A stretch of DNA of 64,000 bases from Linyphia triangularis (taxonomy: Eukaryota; Arthropoda; Arachnida; Araneae; Linyphiidae), in contig OZ021730.1 of assembly GCA_963978545.1 (NCBI GenBank), positions 9,927,796 to 9,991,795 of the forward strand. Direction: 5' to 3'. Position 1 is the stretch's first letter. Each line of letters opens with the position of its first letter. The position numbers and the translations under genes were made by a program. The notes beneath the pieces were generated by a model. The model did not search any database, had not been told where the DNA came from, and saw only the letters and a program-made list of their open reading frames with translations. Below are positions 1-10,900 of the stretch, one piece after another.

Positions 1-265
1 GGCTGGTCGTCCGACTTCGTCGGCGGCTAGGGATCAAGTGGCCGGCTCGTCTGCTGGGAATCTCGTTAAGGGTGGAGACTTCTTCAGGGACGAGTCGGTC
101 GCGTATAGGTACTGGATAACCCGGTAGTGGCATGCCGTGCGCAATAGTTGAGTTCTCGTTTTCCTTTTTTCATTATTTTTGTTGCTTGCCGGTATACACT
201 ACCCCCAATAGCGTGGACTCCATGGTGGGTGGGATTCTAGTACCCGAATCTTTTTACCTATTCTT

Positions 266-1408
266 ATGGAAACTATATCTTCTTTTTCTTCTCCTCCTAG
301 TGAGGAGCAACATTGTTCCGACTCTATGATACAAATTCGTGCAAAATTCTTCATTGTACATCGCCAGGAGGGCTCCTTTGAGAAGGTCTCTCCATTTCTT
401 ATTGAGAAAACACTAAAATCGTTGGTTGGTGATACGACTTCAGTTAAAAAACTGAGGTCCGGGGATTTACTTGTTGAAGTTCGCAACCATCAGCAAGCGA
501 AGAACATTTTAAAAATTGAAAATTTCGGTTCACTCCCTGTTACTGTGAAGGAACATGGTTCCCTTAACAAATCTCGTGGTGTTGTGTCTGAATCAGACTT
601 ATACCATACAGCGGAGGACGAGATACTTGATCATCTTCGTGATCAGCATGTTTCAGCCGTCCACCGCATTACAATACGCCGAGATGGGAGCATAATACCT
701 ACTAAACATCTAATTGTCACTTTTGATTTACCCACTTTGCCGTCTCATGTGAAGGCGGGGTACCTGAATTGCCATGTCCGTCCGTATATTCCGAACCCAC
801 TTCGCTGTTTCAAGTGCCAGAAATTTGGCCACTCTCAAACAGCGTGTCGTGGGGAAACGGAAACATGCGCACGTTGTGCAGGTACTGGACATGATAGTGC
901 TAATTGCAAAGCACCCGAGAAGTGTGTCAATTGCAATGGCACGCATCCGTCATACTCTCGATCATGTCCACAGTGGGTAAAGGAAAAAGAAATCCAGACC
1001 GTGCGTGTGAACCAGAATTTATCCTACTTTGATGCTAGGAGAGTAGTTGATTCTAGGACCCCTAAAACTGGTGTTGCTTATGCTGATGTTTGTAAAAAAA
1101 CTTTCAGCAGTAAAAGCACCCAAACGGAAACCCCTGTATCACCTCTTGTTAAGTTGCCTCAAAAGTCATCTGTAGAGGTAACAAAACGACCAACGATTGT
1201 TAAAAAATCCTTAGCTAAATCAAAAGCTTTACAAACAATGAAATTAAAATCTGCCAAAGGAGGACTTTCTCGAGAGAGGCCCTCTAACCCTTTCAACATT
1301 CTTCGTTCTTTTAAGGATTCGGATGTGGTGAAACTTCACCCATCTGATGAGGACGAAGACATCACTGAAGAATCCGACACTCTTTTAAAATTTTCACTTA
1401 ATAGTTAA
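266..1408 (+). CDS. LINE A ORF1, gag-like nucleic-acid-binding protein
   Basis: An open frame of 380 aa. The N-terminal half (about 30-170) is conserved with the ORF1s of copies B, C and D. Three zinc knuckles follow near residues 180-240: CFKCQKFGHSQTAC and CARCAGTGHDSANC (both CX2CX4HX4C), then a CVNC-type knuckle. The basic C-terminal tail is rich in Lys and Ser and ends acidic. ORF1 proteins of this group bind the LINE RNA and form the RNP. The stop codon overlaps the ORF2 start (TAATG at 1406-1410), which suggests termination-reinitiation for ORF2. The start at 266 matches the N-terminus and spacing of copy B. The frame looks intact. Confidence 0.9.
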   Translation: METISSFSSPPSEEQHCSDSMIQIRAKFFIVHRQEGSFEKVSPFLIEKTLKSLVGDTTSVKKLRSGDLLVEVRNHQQAKNILKIENFGSLPVTVKEHGSLNKSRGVVSESDLYHTAEDEILDHLRDQHVSAVHRITIRRDGSIIPTKHLIVTFDLPTLPSHVKAGYLNCHVRPYIPNPLRCFKCQKFGHSQTACRGETETCARCAGTGHDSANCKAPEKCVNCNGTHPSYSRSCPQWVKEKEIQTVRVNQNLSYFDARRVVDSRTPKTGVAYADVCKKTFSSKSTQTETPVSPLVKLPQKSSVEVTKRPTIVKKSLAKSKALQTMKLKSAKGGLSRERPSNPFNILRSFKDSDVVKLHPSDEDEDITEESDTLLKFSLNS

Positions 1409-4400
1409 TGGCTTCTTTTGTTTCTTGGAATTGTCGCGGTTTTAGGTCTAGGAAGGATGATGTGAAAAACATAATTTCACTTTATCATCCAGCATGTTTG
1501 GCACTTCAAGAAACTTTCTTGAAAGATTCTTGTACATCTAAGATCCGTAGGTATAGTTGCATTAAGAAAGATGTTGCCCGTGGTAGTGCAGTGTCTGGAG
1601 GAGTATGTCTCTTTATTTCTCATGATTACCCCAGCACTGTACTCACACTACGCACATCTCTACAGGCTGTGGCTGCGAGACTTCATATACAGTCCCTTCT
1701 CACAGTCTGTTGCCTATACTTACCGCCACATGCTATCATCCGTCAAGAGGAGCTGAATGACTTGATAGACCAGCTTCCAGCTCCATTTCTATTGCTTGGT
1801 GACCTAAATGGACACAGTACTATGTGGGGTAATGATAATACGAACCCTCGTGGGAGACAGATTGAAAAGTTGTTATCTGATCACTGTCTCTGTCTCCTGA
1901 ATAATGAGGAGAAAACCTATTTTCATGAACCCACTAGAACATTCCATTCACTTGACTTAGCCATTTGTTCCCCTATACTTTTGCCATACTTGAATTTTGC
2001 TGTTGGAAGTGATCTACATAACAGTGATCACTTCCCTATTCTCATTTCCCATAATGGTAGAAGTAGTGTGAACAGCCGTCTACCTACATACAAATACCAC
2101 AGGGCGAATTGGGATAAATATACTGAGTTGGCTGTTATAACAGGAACAATGGTGGACAGTCAGGATGTTGATACTGCTGTCCAAAATGTCACTGAAGCAA
2201 TTTTAAATGCTGCTGACTCCTCGATTCCTAAGACATCACCTAGAACACTGCAAATCATACTGGAATGCAGATTGTCAGTCTGCATACAAGAAACAAAGGA
2301 AGCTTTGGGGTATCTTCCGCAGATACCCAACTACAGGAAACCTTATCGCCTTTAAAAAGGCTAAGGCATTTGCTCGTAGAGTCAGACGTCAGAGGGATTC
2401 TTGGATAAGTTATGTATCTTCAATTACATCTAAAACATCAAGCAAGCAGTTGTGGAAGAAGGTTAGAGCAGCCAACGGTTTGTATCCGGAATATTCTTTC
2501 CCGATACTTCAAACCGGAGCTGCTGTGTTCTCATCCCCTGAGGATATTGCTAACCTTATCGGTGAAACTTTTGAAAGTGTATCCAGTTCCGATTCTTATA
2601 GTCCTGCTCTTCTTGTGACTAAGAATCGTGCTGAACGGACTGGAATTAATTTCAAAAGCAATATTGAATATTCCTACAACTGTGACCTTAAGATGTACGA
2701 ATTGAAGAGTGCTTTATCTAAAGCACATGACACCAGTCCAGGTCCAGATGGGATCAGTTACCAAATGCTTCGCCATTTAAGTCCAGATTCTCTTTTTAAC
2801 ATCCTTTTTCTCTTTAATAGAATCTGGAAGGAGAACATCTTTCCTACCTTGTGGCGGGAAGCTACTGTAATCCCCATTCTGAAACCTGGAAAGGATCCTA
2901 AGGATCCTCTAAACTATCGACCGATAGCCTTAACGAGCTGCCTTTGTAAAACCTTTGAACGTATTGTAAACGCCCGACTCTCTTACATGTTAGAAAAAGA
3001 TAAATGCATTTCACCTTTCCAGAGTGGGTTCCGACGAGGACGGTCCACTCTTGATAACATCGTGAAACTAGAAACAGATGTTCGTAATGCCTTTGTGCAG
3101 AGGAATCATCTAGTTTCAATCTTTTTCGACATTGAGAAGGCGTATGATCATACGTGGCGATATGGTATCCTGCAAACTCTATTTAATTTTGGTTTTAGGG
3201 GTAATCTGCCCCTTTTTATTCAAAATTTTTTATCATCTCGTGTTTTTAGAGTTCGTATTGGAACTTCATTTTCAAATTATTTTAACCAATCTGAGGGAGT
3301 TCCTCAAGGTTGTGTTTTAAGTGTCACCCTTTTTAATCTTCATATCAGCAACATCATTCTTGTCCTTTCACCCTTTGTTCATGGAACTTTGTATGTTGAT
3401 GATTTGCAAATCTCATGTCAAGGATCAAACATGCGCTTAATTGAACGTCAATTACAAACTGCTGTTAACAGACTTATAGAATGGTGTGAACAAAACGGCC
3501 ATAAACTATCACCATCTAAAAGCAGTTGTGTCCATTTCTGTAGGAGGAGGGGTCTTCACCCTGACCCTGAAATCCACATACGCAACACGCCCATCCCTGT
3601 TGTCAACCAGATAAGGTATCTGGGAGTCATTTTCGACAACAAGATGAATTTTCTCCCACATATTTTATATTTGCGCAAGAAGTGCGAGAAATCGCTTAAT
3701 ATCCTCAAGGTACTCTCAAATACATCTTGGGGTGCTGATCGCACTTCTTTGCTGCGTATTTACAATTCAGTTATCTTATCTCGCATCGACTACGGATGCG
3801 TTGCGTATGGTTCTGCAGGAGCATCTCTTCTGCGCAGATTGGATACCGTTCACCATACTGCTGCCCGTATTTGTTTAGGTGCATTTCGCACCTCACCCAT
3901 TGAGAGTCTGTTAACAGAGTGTTGTCAACTCCCACTTGACCTTAGACGTAAAAAGTTGAGCGCTAACTACTACTGTAGAATAAAATCTGATCCTTGTCAT
4001 CCTTTACGGAATTTGAGTCTTGACGCATATCTTGGTAGGCTATATAATGCACGTCCATCTAGCATTCGCCCATTTTCTGAAAGAGCTCAATCTGTTCTGT
4101 CGGATGCAGCTCTAAGTGACCTAGATATCCAGCTGGCTAATTCTCAGATCTTTCCTCCATGGGATATTCCATCATTTCAGTTTTTAAATCCATTTGCGAT
4201 GCATTACAAAGCAGACACTGCCCCAGAAATTTTACAGAAGATCTTTTGTTTACACCGATCTCAGTATAGTGATTATCATGCAGTCTATACTGATGGATCC
4301 AAAGCAGGTGAACGTGTTGGCTGTGGTGTTGTGTCTGACACATCCACAGTCAGTTTCACGCTTCATAAATCCTGCTCTGTTTTTACTTCTGAGATGGTTG

Positions 4401-4768
4401 CAATTTTTTGTGCTCTGCTGCACATTTCTTTGTGCTCCCATCGCAAATTTTGTGTATACAGCGACAGTTTAAGTGCCTTAACAAGCCTGGAGCACTTTAA
4501 CAACATATGTCATCCAATAGCTCTTGACATATTATCTCTGTTACACAAACTTGAGAGGAAAGGTTTTGTTATTTTGTTTTGCTGGGTACCTAGTCATGTG
4601 GGGATTTCAGGAAATGAATTGGCGGACTCTGCTGCTAAAGCGGCGTCAATCCCGTTTCAGCAGCCAGTCCCCTACCAAGACATAAAATCACATATTCATA
4701 AGTTTATTTTTTCTTTTTTTAAATCATATCTAATGTTTTTGTTCATATCTAGTTTTAAACCTTTTTAA
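1408..4768 (+). pseudogene. LINE A ORF2 (endonuclease - reverse transcriptase - RNase H), frameshifted and 3'-deleted
   Basis: The first frame (1408 to about 2250) encodes an APE-type endonuclease with SWNCRGF, QET, GDLNGHS and SDHFP motifs. Compared with copy B, an 8-bp deletion at a CACTG direct repeat near 2248 shifts the frame. The second frame continues with RT (YVDD box near 3400) and RNase H (YTDGSK near 4285, HVGISGNELADS near 4600). About 354 bp coding for the last 118 residues, including the terminal CX2CX7HX4C knuckle seen in B, are missing. The reading runs straight into 3' UTR sequence at about 4720. Not functional. Confidence 0.9.
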
Positions 4769-4919
4769 ACCACTTCATTTTTTAAAATCAGTTTTAACAC
4801 ATTTTATTCCTTTTATTATATCATATCTTACCTTCATCTATTTATAACTCATCACACATTCTAGATTCTTTTATCGTTTGTTTGGCGCAGCATGGCCCTT
4901 GTGTTGCCTTTGCGCCATC

Positions 4920-5094
4920 AAACAAACAAACAAACAAACAAACAAACAAACAAACAAACAAACAAACAAACAAACAAACAAACAAACAAACAAACAAACA
5001 AACAAACAAACAAACAAACAAACAAACAAACAAACAAACAAACAAACAAACAAACAAACAAACAAACAAACAAACAAACAAACAAACAAACAAA
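4920..5094 (+). repeat. (CAAA)n microsatellite, about 44 units, LINE A tail
   Basis: A pure tetranucleotide run of about 175 bp directly after the LINE A 3' hairpin. Family-1 tails elsewhere in the window are short (copy H has about 3 CAAA units; B has a CAAAA-like tail), so this tail has expanded after insertion. The cysteine-rich and Lys/Gln/Thr-rich frames that cross it are artefacts. Confidence 0.97.
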
Positions 5095-7981
5095 CCGCTT
5101 ATATACGATTGCTTCAGCTGGTTACTCCATTTATCAAAAAAAAGGACACTAATATGAGGCAAAGCATAACACCTCATGAAAGGCTTGCTGCAACTTTAAG
5201 GTTTTTGGCTACAGGAATGAACTACGAAGAGCTGAAATTTGTCACAGCTATTTCCCCCCAGTGTTTGGGAAAAATCATTCCAGAAACTTGCATTGCGATA
5301 TTAAGGTGTTTAAAAGGCTACTTCAAGGTAAGCTGAATTTAAGTAAATATTTTATCTTTAAAAGGGGGTCCTGCACATCTAAGATTTCATGTTAAATTCC
5401 ACAACTTTGGGGAGCATTTCATTTAATAACCAATTCTCGTTATCATTCTGAAATTTTCCCAGCACTATGTTTTTATTATTAAAAAAATACAACTTTTTAA
5501 AAATGTTTCCTCGTGTTAATGTATTTAAATACATTAGAGAAATATGTATAAAAAATATCAAGCATTTTTATTGAATAGATTTTAAGATATATGCCCCCAA
5601 ACATGAAAAAAACGTACCGAGAAATTTGCCTTGAAGGTAAAAAAAAACAATTTACATACTTATTTGGGTTTACTTAAAAAAATCATAAAAACACTTTTAA
5701 ATAAAGTATAATTAAAAATGAGGCATCATTTAATTTAAATTTTATTAAGGGGACACTCTACCCTAAAATTGTAAATTTTTTTTAATTACTGGTAAATTAT
5801 AGCTTGGAACATTCTAAATAAGCACGTAAAATTTTAAAATTATATCACAGTTTTTAATAAGTTATATGGGATTTAATGTTGGATTCCCTAAAAAATGAAA
5901 ACTTTCAAATTTTTTTTCTCGCTATTTGATTTTTATTGAAATTCTTGATTGATATTCTTGAAATGCCAAGTCTTTTTCTTCTAAAGATGGAGAATAAATT
6001 TTTAAAGCATGTTATAAAATGTTTGTTTTATAAATTGGCATTCCAATTAACAAAATAAGTTGTAGTTTTTTACTAAAAAACATTGCAGAATTATAGAAAT
6101 TTTTTGCTATTGTAAATAAACATTTATATTAAAATTTCCCCCACAATTAATATAAGTATTTAAAAAAGCATTAGCATTTTAAAAAAGTGTGGAAAATTTG
6201 AAATTTTTAAAATGAAAAAGAATTTTGAATTTTTTTGTGAAATAGTGTTCCTTCATTTAAATTCAAGTAGTAGAGGATATCAATTTTTTTTGTTTAAAAA
6301 TACAATAATGTAGTGTCCACTTAAAAAATAGTAAACTCAAAATCTATAGTCTGAAAATCTTCCATGTGCCATATCCCCTTAAATTATATTGATTATTAAC
6401 TTTTATATGTCACTGATGTTTCATGATTTTTCTAATTTTAGACACAATCAATGTGTAATTATTAGTACAAATAGTTTTAAGTTTGATGTACATTTATAAG
6501 AATGAAGATAATAAATAGGATAGATAATTTGTTCCCACACAAACATGCCAATAATAAAATGTAAATATGAATTTCACAATATTACGTAAATTTACTATAG
6601 GAACTCAAGTATATAAAATATCTACAAATAAAAGACAGTAGTATAGAATATATAAAATTATTTTTATTCTTCATCTCCAATAAAATGAGGATATTGTACA
6701 ATTACCTCCTGAGAAGTATTTTTTGGATCATGTATTTGAGGAATATAATCGGTGACAATGCGAGATGTTTCATTTAAAATTTTCATCTCAGCATTGTAGA
6801 TTACATCCCCGATCATTTTTTGGCATAACGGTGCCATCTCAGGAGGTAAATGACGGATCTTCTCGGCAATATGCTCGCCAAATGAAGAATATAGTTCTTT
6901 GGTTGGCGGCTTTTCATTTGCCGAGTCGATCCGTTTAGCTATTTTCTCCAAGACGATATCAGCCTTCGACCTTGGTCGCTTGTGGCTGATCCGGCTTGGA
7001 GTTTGCTCCAGGGTTTGAGTTTCTAATAAAGGGCTGAGATTCTCGTCAATTTCGTCCTAAAAACAAAAGATTTTTTTTAACACACACGTTTCATTTAGTA
7101 TCCTCTCTAGGGATTCATAAAATATAAAGTACAGATAAAGCTGCATTAAGCATACATAAAAGAGTCTATTTTAAGATTTTTATTTTTTTCAGATGCCACA
7201 AAACCAAGATGATTGGAAAGCAATTGCGACAGAATTCGAAACAAAATGGAATTTCCCCAATTGCCTGGGGGCTATCGATGGAAAACATATACGAATAACC
7301 CCACCGCCTGGAAGTGGATCCTTGTTCTGGAATTACAAGCATTTTCACAGTATTGTGTTGATGGCATGTGCCAATGCCAACTACGAGTTCTTATGGTGTG
7401 AGGTAGGGACAAACGGCCGTATTTCCGATGGAGGTGCCATTAGAAATACAGATTTCTATGACAAATTGTCGTCGAAAGCGTTGCATATTCCTCCAGCTGA
7501 GTCGGTTGATGGCTCAATGTTTGAACTGCCTCCTTACGTGTTTGTAGGCGATGAGGCATTTGCCCTTCGAACTGACCTCATGAAGCCATTTAATCAGAAG
7601 ACGGTTAATGATGAGAGAAAAATATTCAACTATAGATTGTCTCGGGCCAGGCGAGTAGTTGAGAATGCTTTTGGCATACTAGCCAACCGCTTCCGTATAC
7701 TACACACAAGCATAAATTTAGATTTAAAGAAAATCGACATAATAGTTTTGACATGCTGCGCTCTACATAACTTTTTACGAAAGAACAGTGTTTCATATAT
7801 TTCAGAAAAGGATTTGGTGGAAGAAATGAATTTTGATGTAACTTTGACACCTTTGGAAATTTCTGTTCGAAATGCAACAAACCAAGCAAAGTTGGTGAGG
7901 GAAGTATTCGTCGATTACTTCAATGGTGAAGGTGCCGTTGAATTTCAGAATGAAAGAGCAGGCATTCGAAACCAGCGGTAA
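5095..7981 (+). pseudogene. PIF/Harbinger transposase (DDE_Tnp_4, HARBI1-like), 5' part severed by LINE A
   Basis: Two visible exons: 5095-5327 and 7193-7981. Exon 1 encodes the helix-turn-helix region (TPHERLAATLRFLATG, then AISPQCLGKIIPETC) and ends at donor AAG|GTAAGC. Exon 2 follows acceptor TTTTTTCAG and joins in phase 0. Exon 2 carries the full DDE nuclease: D in GAIDGKH (exon residue 29), D in VGDEAF (120) and E in RRVVENAFG (157), then 105 more residues to the stop. Harbinger transposases cut and paste with a TWA target duplication, helped by a Myb/MADF-like partner, which here lies on the opposite strand. The N-terminal 40 or so residues and any promoter are cut off by LINE A, so this copy should be dead although exon 2 is intact. 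Confidence 0.85.
5749..6320. mobile_element. TTAA-flanked non-autonomous element (piggyBac-type MITE candidate)
   Basis: The ends are GGGGACACT and AGTGTCCAC, a 9-10 bp inverted repeat with one mismatch, flanked by TTAA on both sides (5745-5748 and 6321-6324). The interior is A+T-rich and non-coding. It lies in the Harbinger transposase intron. TTAA duplications are typical of piggyBac-like elements. The short terminal repeat keeps confidence low. Confidence 0.4.
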
Positions 7982-10900
7982 TCGACGAGTGCTTTCCATA
8001 TACAGGGATGACAGTTTTCCTCCTTTTTAGTTTTTTTATGTAAAATTTTCCTTCTTTGCCCCTGTTTCGAGGATCTGCATTTTTCTGATCTGAGTCAGTT
8101 TTTCTTGCAAAAAGTATACTTTTCTTCATTTCTAAACAAAAGATTTTCCCTCTTAACTCTCCTTTCCTCACAAATTACTTCACTAACTCCTAATATTTGA
8201 AATGTAATTGTTGTATAGTATGAGAAATTTCATTGTTTCTTTAAAATTATTGAATCATCCTTCCTGCATACTTTTTTTGTTGGAATTTTTGTGTATTCCT
8301 TCTGCGAGTTTTAATGAATTTTTGGATTTCCTCCTTTTTGCTCTCTGATCACTCTCATCCCTGCATTTATTACGACGAGTGCTTTCATATATATTAAATA
8401 GTATTCAAGATTATCTTTACTTTATGATTGATTGGTTGGTTGTTTTCAGATTATCTGGCGCCGTCAGCAACACGAGGGCTATAATGCGCCGAAACATTCG
8501 TCATTAGACAAGCCAACATACATTTACAAACACCCATGCCAACACGGGACTCGAACCCGCAACCTCGTGGTCTAGAGGCTAGCACGCTAACCACTATACC
8601 GTTTGGTCGGCTACTTTATGATTGAAATTTATCATTTATTTATGTTAGACATTAAATGTCATAAGACATAATGAAAATAAATACTAAAATAAAATTTATA
8701 TTTTAAAATAATAGTGTTTGTTGACAAAATATTTAAGAAATTTTAATGTTTTGTAAGACACTCTTAAGTAAAAAAATTCACTCAATTTCTTGTACTTTAT
8801 AATTTACTTAATTCTAACTACCATTTGTGTTTTGACATATCTAAAGCAGAATCTTCACTTTTTAGGAATTTAAACATGACAATAGTGAATTTTTCTTAAA
8901 TTTACATTTAAAATTACCATGAAACAAAGTTCAGTATTCCCAGAGCTTAGTTTTCTTTTCAAAACATGTGTATAGGTGTAACATACATGCACAATAAATT
9001 TCATTGCATTCCTTAAATAATATTGAGATACGTTTCGGTTGATCAGTTTTCACTAAAAATATAATTCTTCACAAAACACAATTAAACATAAACAAAACAC
9101 ATCTCACAATATATAACTATTTAAATAGTTGGAAAATTACTAGATTAATATGAAATACTTCTTCCTTTAATGTAAAATTGTCTAGTTTTACAATTATAAT
9201 GCCTGAATATTTTTAGGGATCCTTTACTAATGGAAGGAAATGCCTTTTCAAATCAACTAATGACTCGCTGTGTTTATAGTGCAAAGTGTTATTTTTAGTG
9301 TTCTTGATTTCTTTGGCCGCTTCACACGTAAAAATTTCAACTTTTAGGGCAGCACTCAAGACAGGGTGGCTACAAAATTCAGGAAAAAAAGTTCCCTGAG
9401 ACAGATTCCTAAAAAAATCCCTGATTTTCATGAAATTTTAAAAAGTTCCCTGACATTTCCCTGATTTTTTCCAGAATTAGAAAGCTCCCTGACATTTCCC
9501 CGACTTCCAGGTTCTGTGGCCACTCTGCAAGATCTTTGAAATCAAAGAAAGAAAAAAAGAGGCAAATTTAAAATTGAACATAGTTTCTTTTCTGTCGACA
9601 ATCCTCTACCAATCAGTTGCAGACCAAACACAAAACGAGTATTTGTTACATTCAGCTTGTTTGATATGTTACTTATACAGAAGCTTTGCCAAATTCAGTT
9701 TTTACAGCGAAGGGATAAGTTGGATGACAATTCAAACCTGGGATCTTCAAGAAACAGGTTATCAGTGCTGTATTATAGACATAGCAAATTAGAAAAAATA
9801 CTTATTAATATTTTCAAATCAATAATTCTATTTCCCCACAACTCCCTATTGTGAATAACTGAATCGCTTTGATCCCCGTTTCAAAGCGCTGGCGGTAGAA
9901 ATATCGTTGGTATTCTGCAACAAGCTTTTTACTGATTCTCGGACATTTTCGCTTTCGAGAATTTCTTCTGAAACCCATTGAAAAAGATGCTAGGAATATA
10001 TTAAGATAAATTTAAAGTAGAAAGAGGCGATAAAATTGCAGTTAAAGTAAAATGAACTTGAAATAAAATGATAGCAAGCCGTTGAAAATCGAATGTAAAC
10101 ATTGATATGATCCAAACAGCATTTTGTTGCCAACTTTTCTTTACAAAATTATCTAATTAGTAAAAAAAAGAGGCTAAGCATTCTAGAACATAAATTAAAT
10201 AAAAAGAAACTCAAATTTGTTCTTAATTTAGGCGAATAAAGAGTATCTTTCAATGTATTGGTTTTGGTTTCGCACTTCCGGTTACGATTTCCCTACTTCC
10301 GTTAGAATTTATCAGTTCTAAGTATACATTAAAATCATCATAACTTCTGTTTTAATTCACCCGGAATCAAAATTAAAACTGATTTAGAATCTTGAAGAAT
10401 GTAGCTTTTCATTTCTATAATTATTTGGCTGAAGGTATTTACTGAAATTGGTTAATTTTGTGAGTATTAATAATTTTGTTCTTCTGGTTTAACTGCTCAT
10501 TACGCGATAATCAATTAATTGCTTTCACGAATTTTTTTTTATATAATTGAATTTGTTTAAAAGGTAGGGTTACAGGAAACAATTTTTTACCCTTTGACCT
10601 AGGGAAACTTGAAACATGTTCCATCCTCCCTGAGTCAGTAAATATGTAAAAATATATTATGTTATTAGAAAAAAATTGAATGCGAGTCAATGTTAAAAGG
10701 GTTTTCAACCATTCAAAATTACTATAGTAGACACAGTTCCCCCCTCCCCAACCCCACTTTCTCTGATCCTTTACCTCATCATTCCCAAATGGGAAATCAT
10801 TGATTATAGAATTCAAATTTTGAGAAGGCCTCGGTGTCTCCTGGTCTTCCAAAAACATCAAACGGTCGAAGTACCACAATTTGGGCACATGAATCTGATC

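Larger units (their letters stand above)
1..5094 (+). mobile_element. LINE copy A, family 1 (I-clade-like non-LTR retrotransposon), 5' end outside window
   Basis: The element has a 5' UTR (1-265), ORF1, ORF2, a short 3' UTR, a 3' hairpin (about 4885-4918) and a (CAAA)n tail. The 5' UTR matches those of copies B, C and D on the other strand, so the missing 5' end lies just upstream of the window. The 3' side abuts a PIF/Harbinger transposase reading frame at about 5095, so A inserted into that gene. RNase H in ORF2 together with an ORF1 carrying three zinc knuckles fits the I superfamily; the clade is inferred from motifs only. The copy is damaged by an 8-bp frameshift deletion and a roughly 350-bp deletion in ORF2. 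Confidence 0.9.

Noticed and set aside
4842..5336. Open frames of repeated Val-Cys-Leu-Phe and Lys-Gln-Thr-Asn across the CAAA array
   Set aside because: Generated by the tetranucleotide repeat in all frames; only the part after 5095 is real transposase coding.
9850..9970. Additional MADF exon between exons 2 and 3
   Set aside because: Joining exon 2 to exon 3 (7056) directly is in phase and gives a normal-length protein. Inserting this segment in phase 0 gives an early stop.
10511..10888. A separate 125-aa gene on -
   Set aside because: Its first part is MADF exon 2; the rest is intron read-through after the GTAAAG donor.
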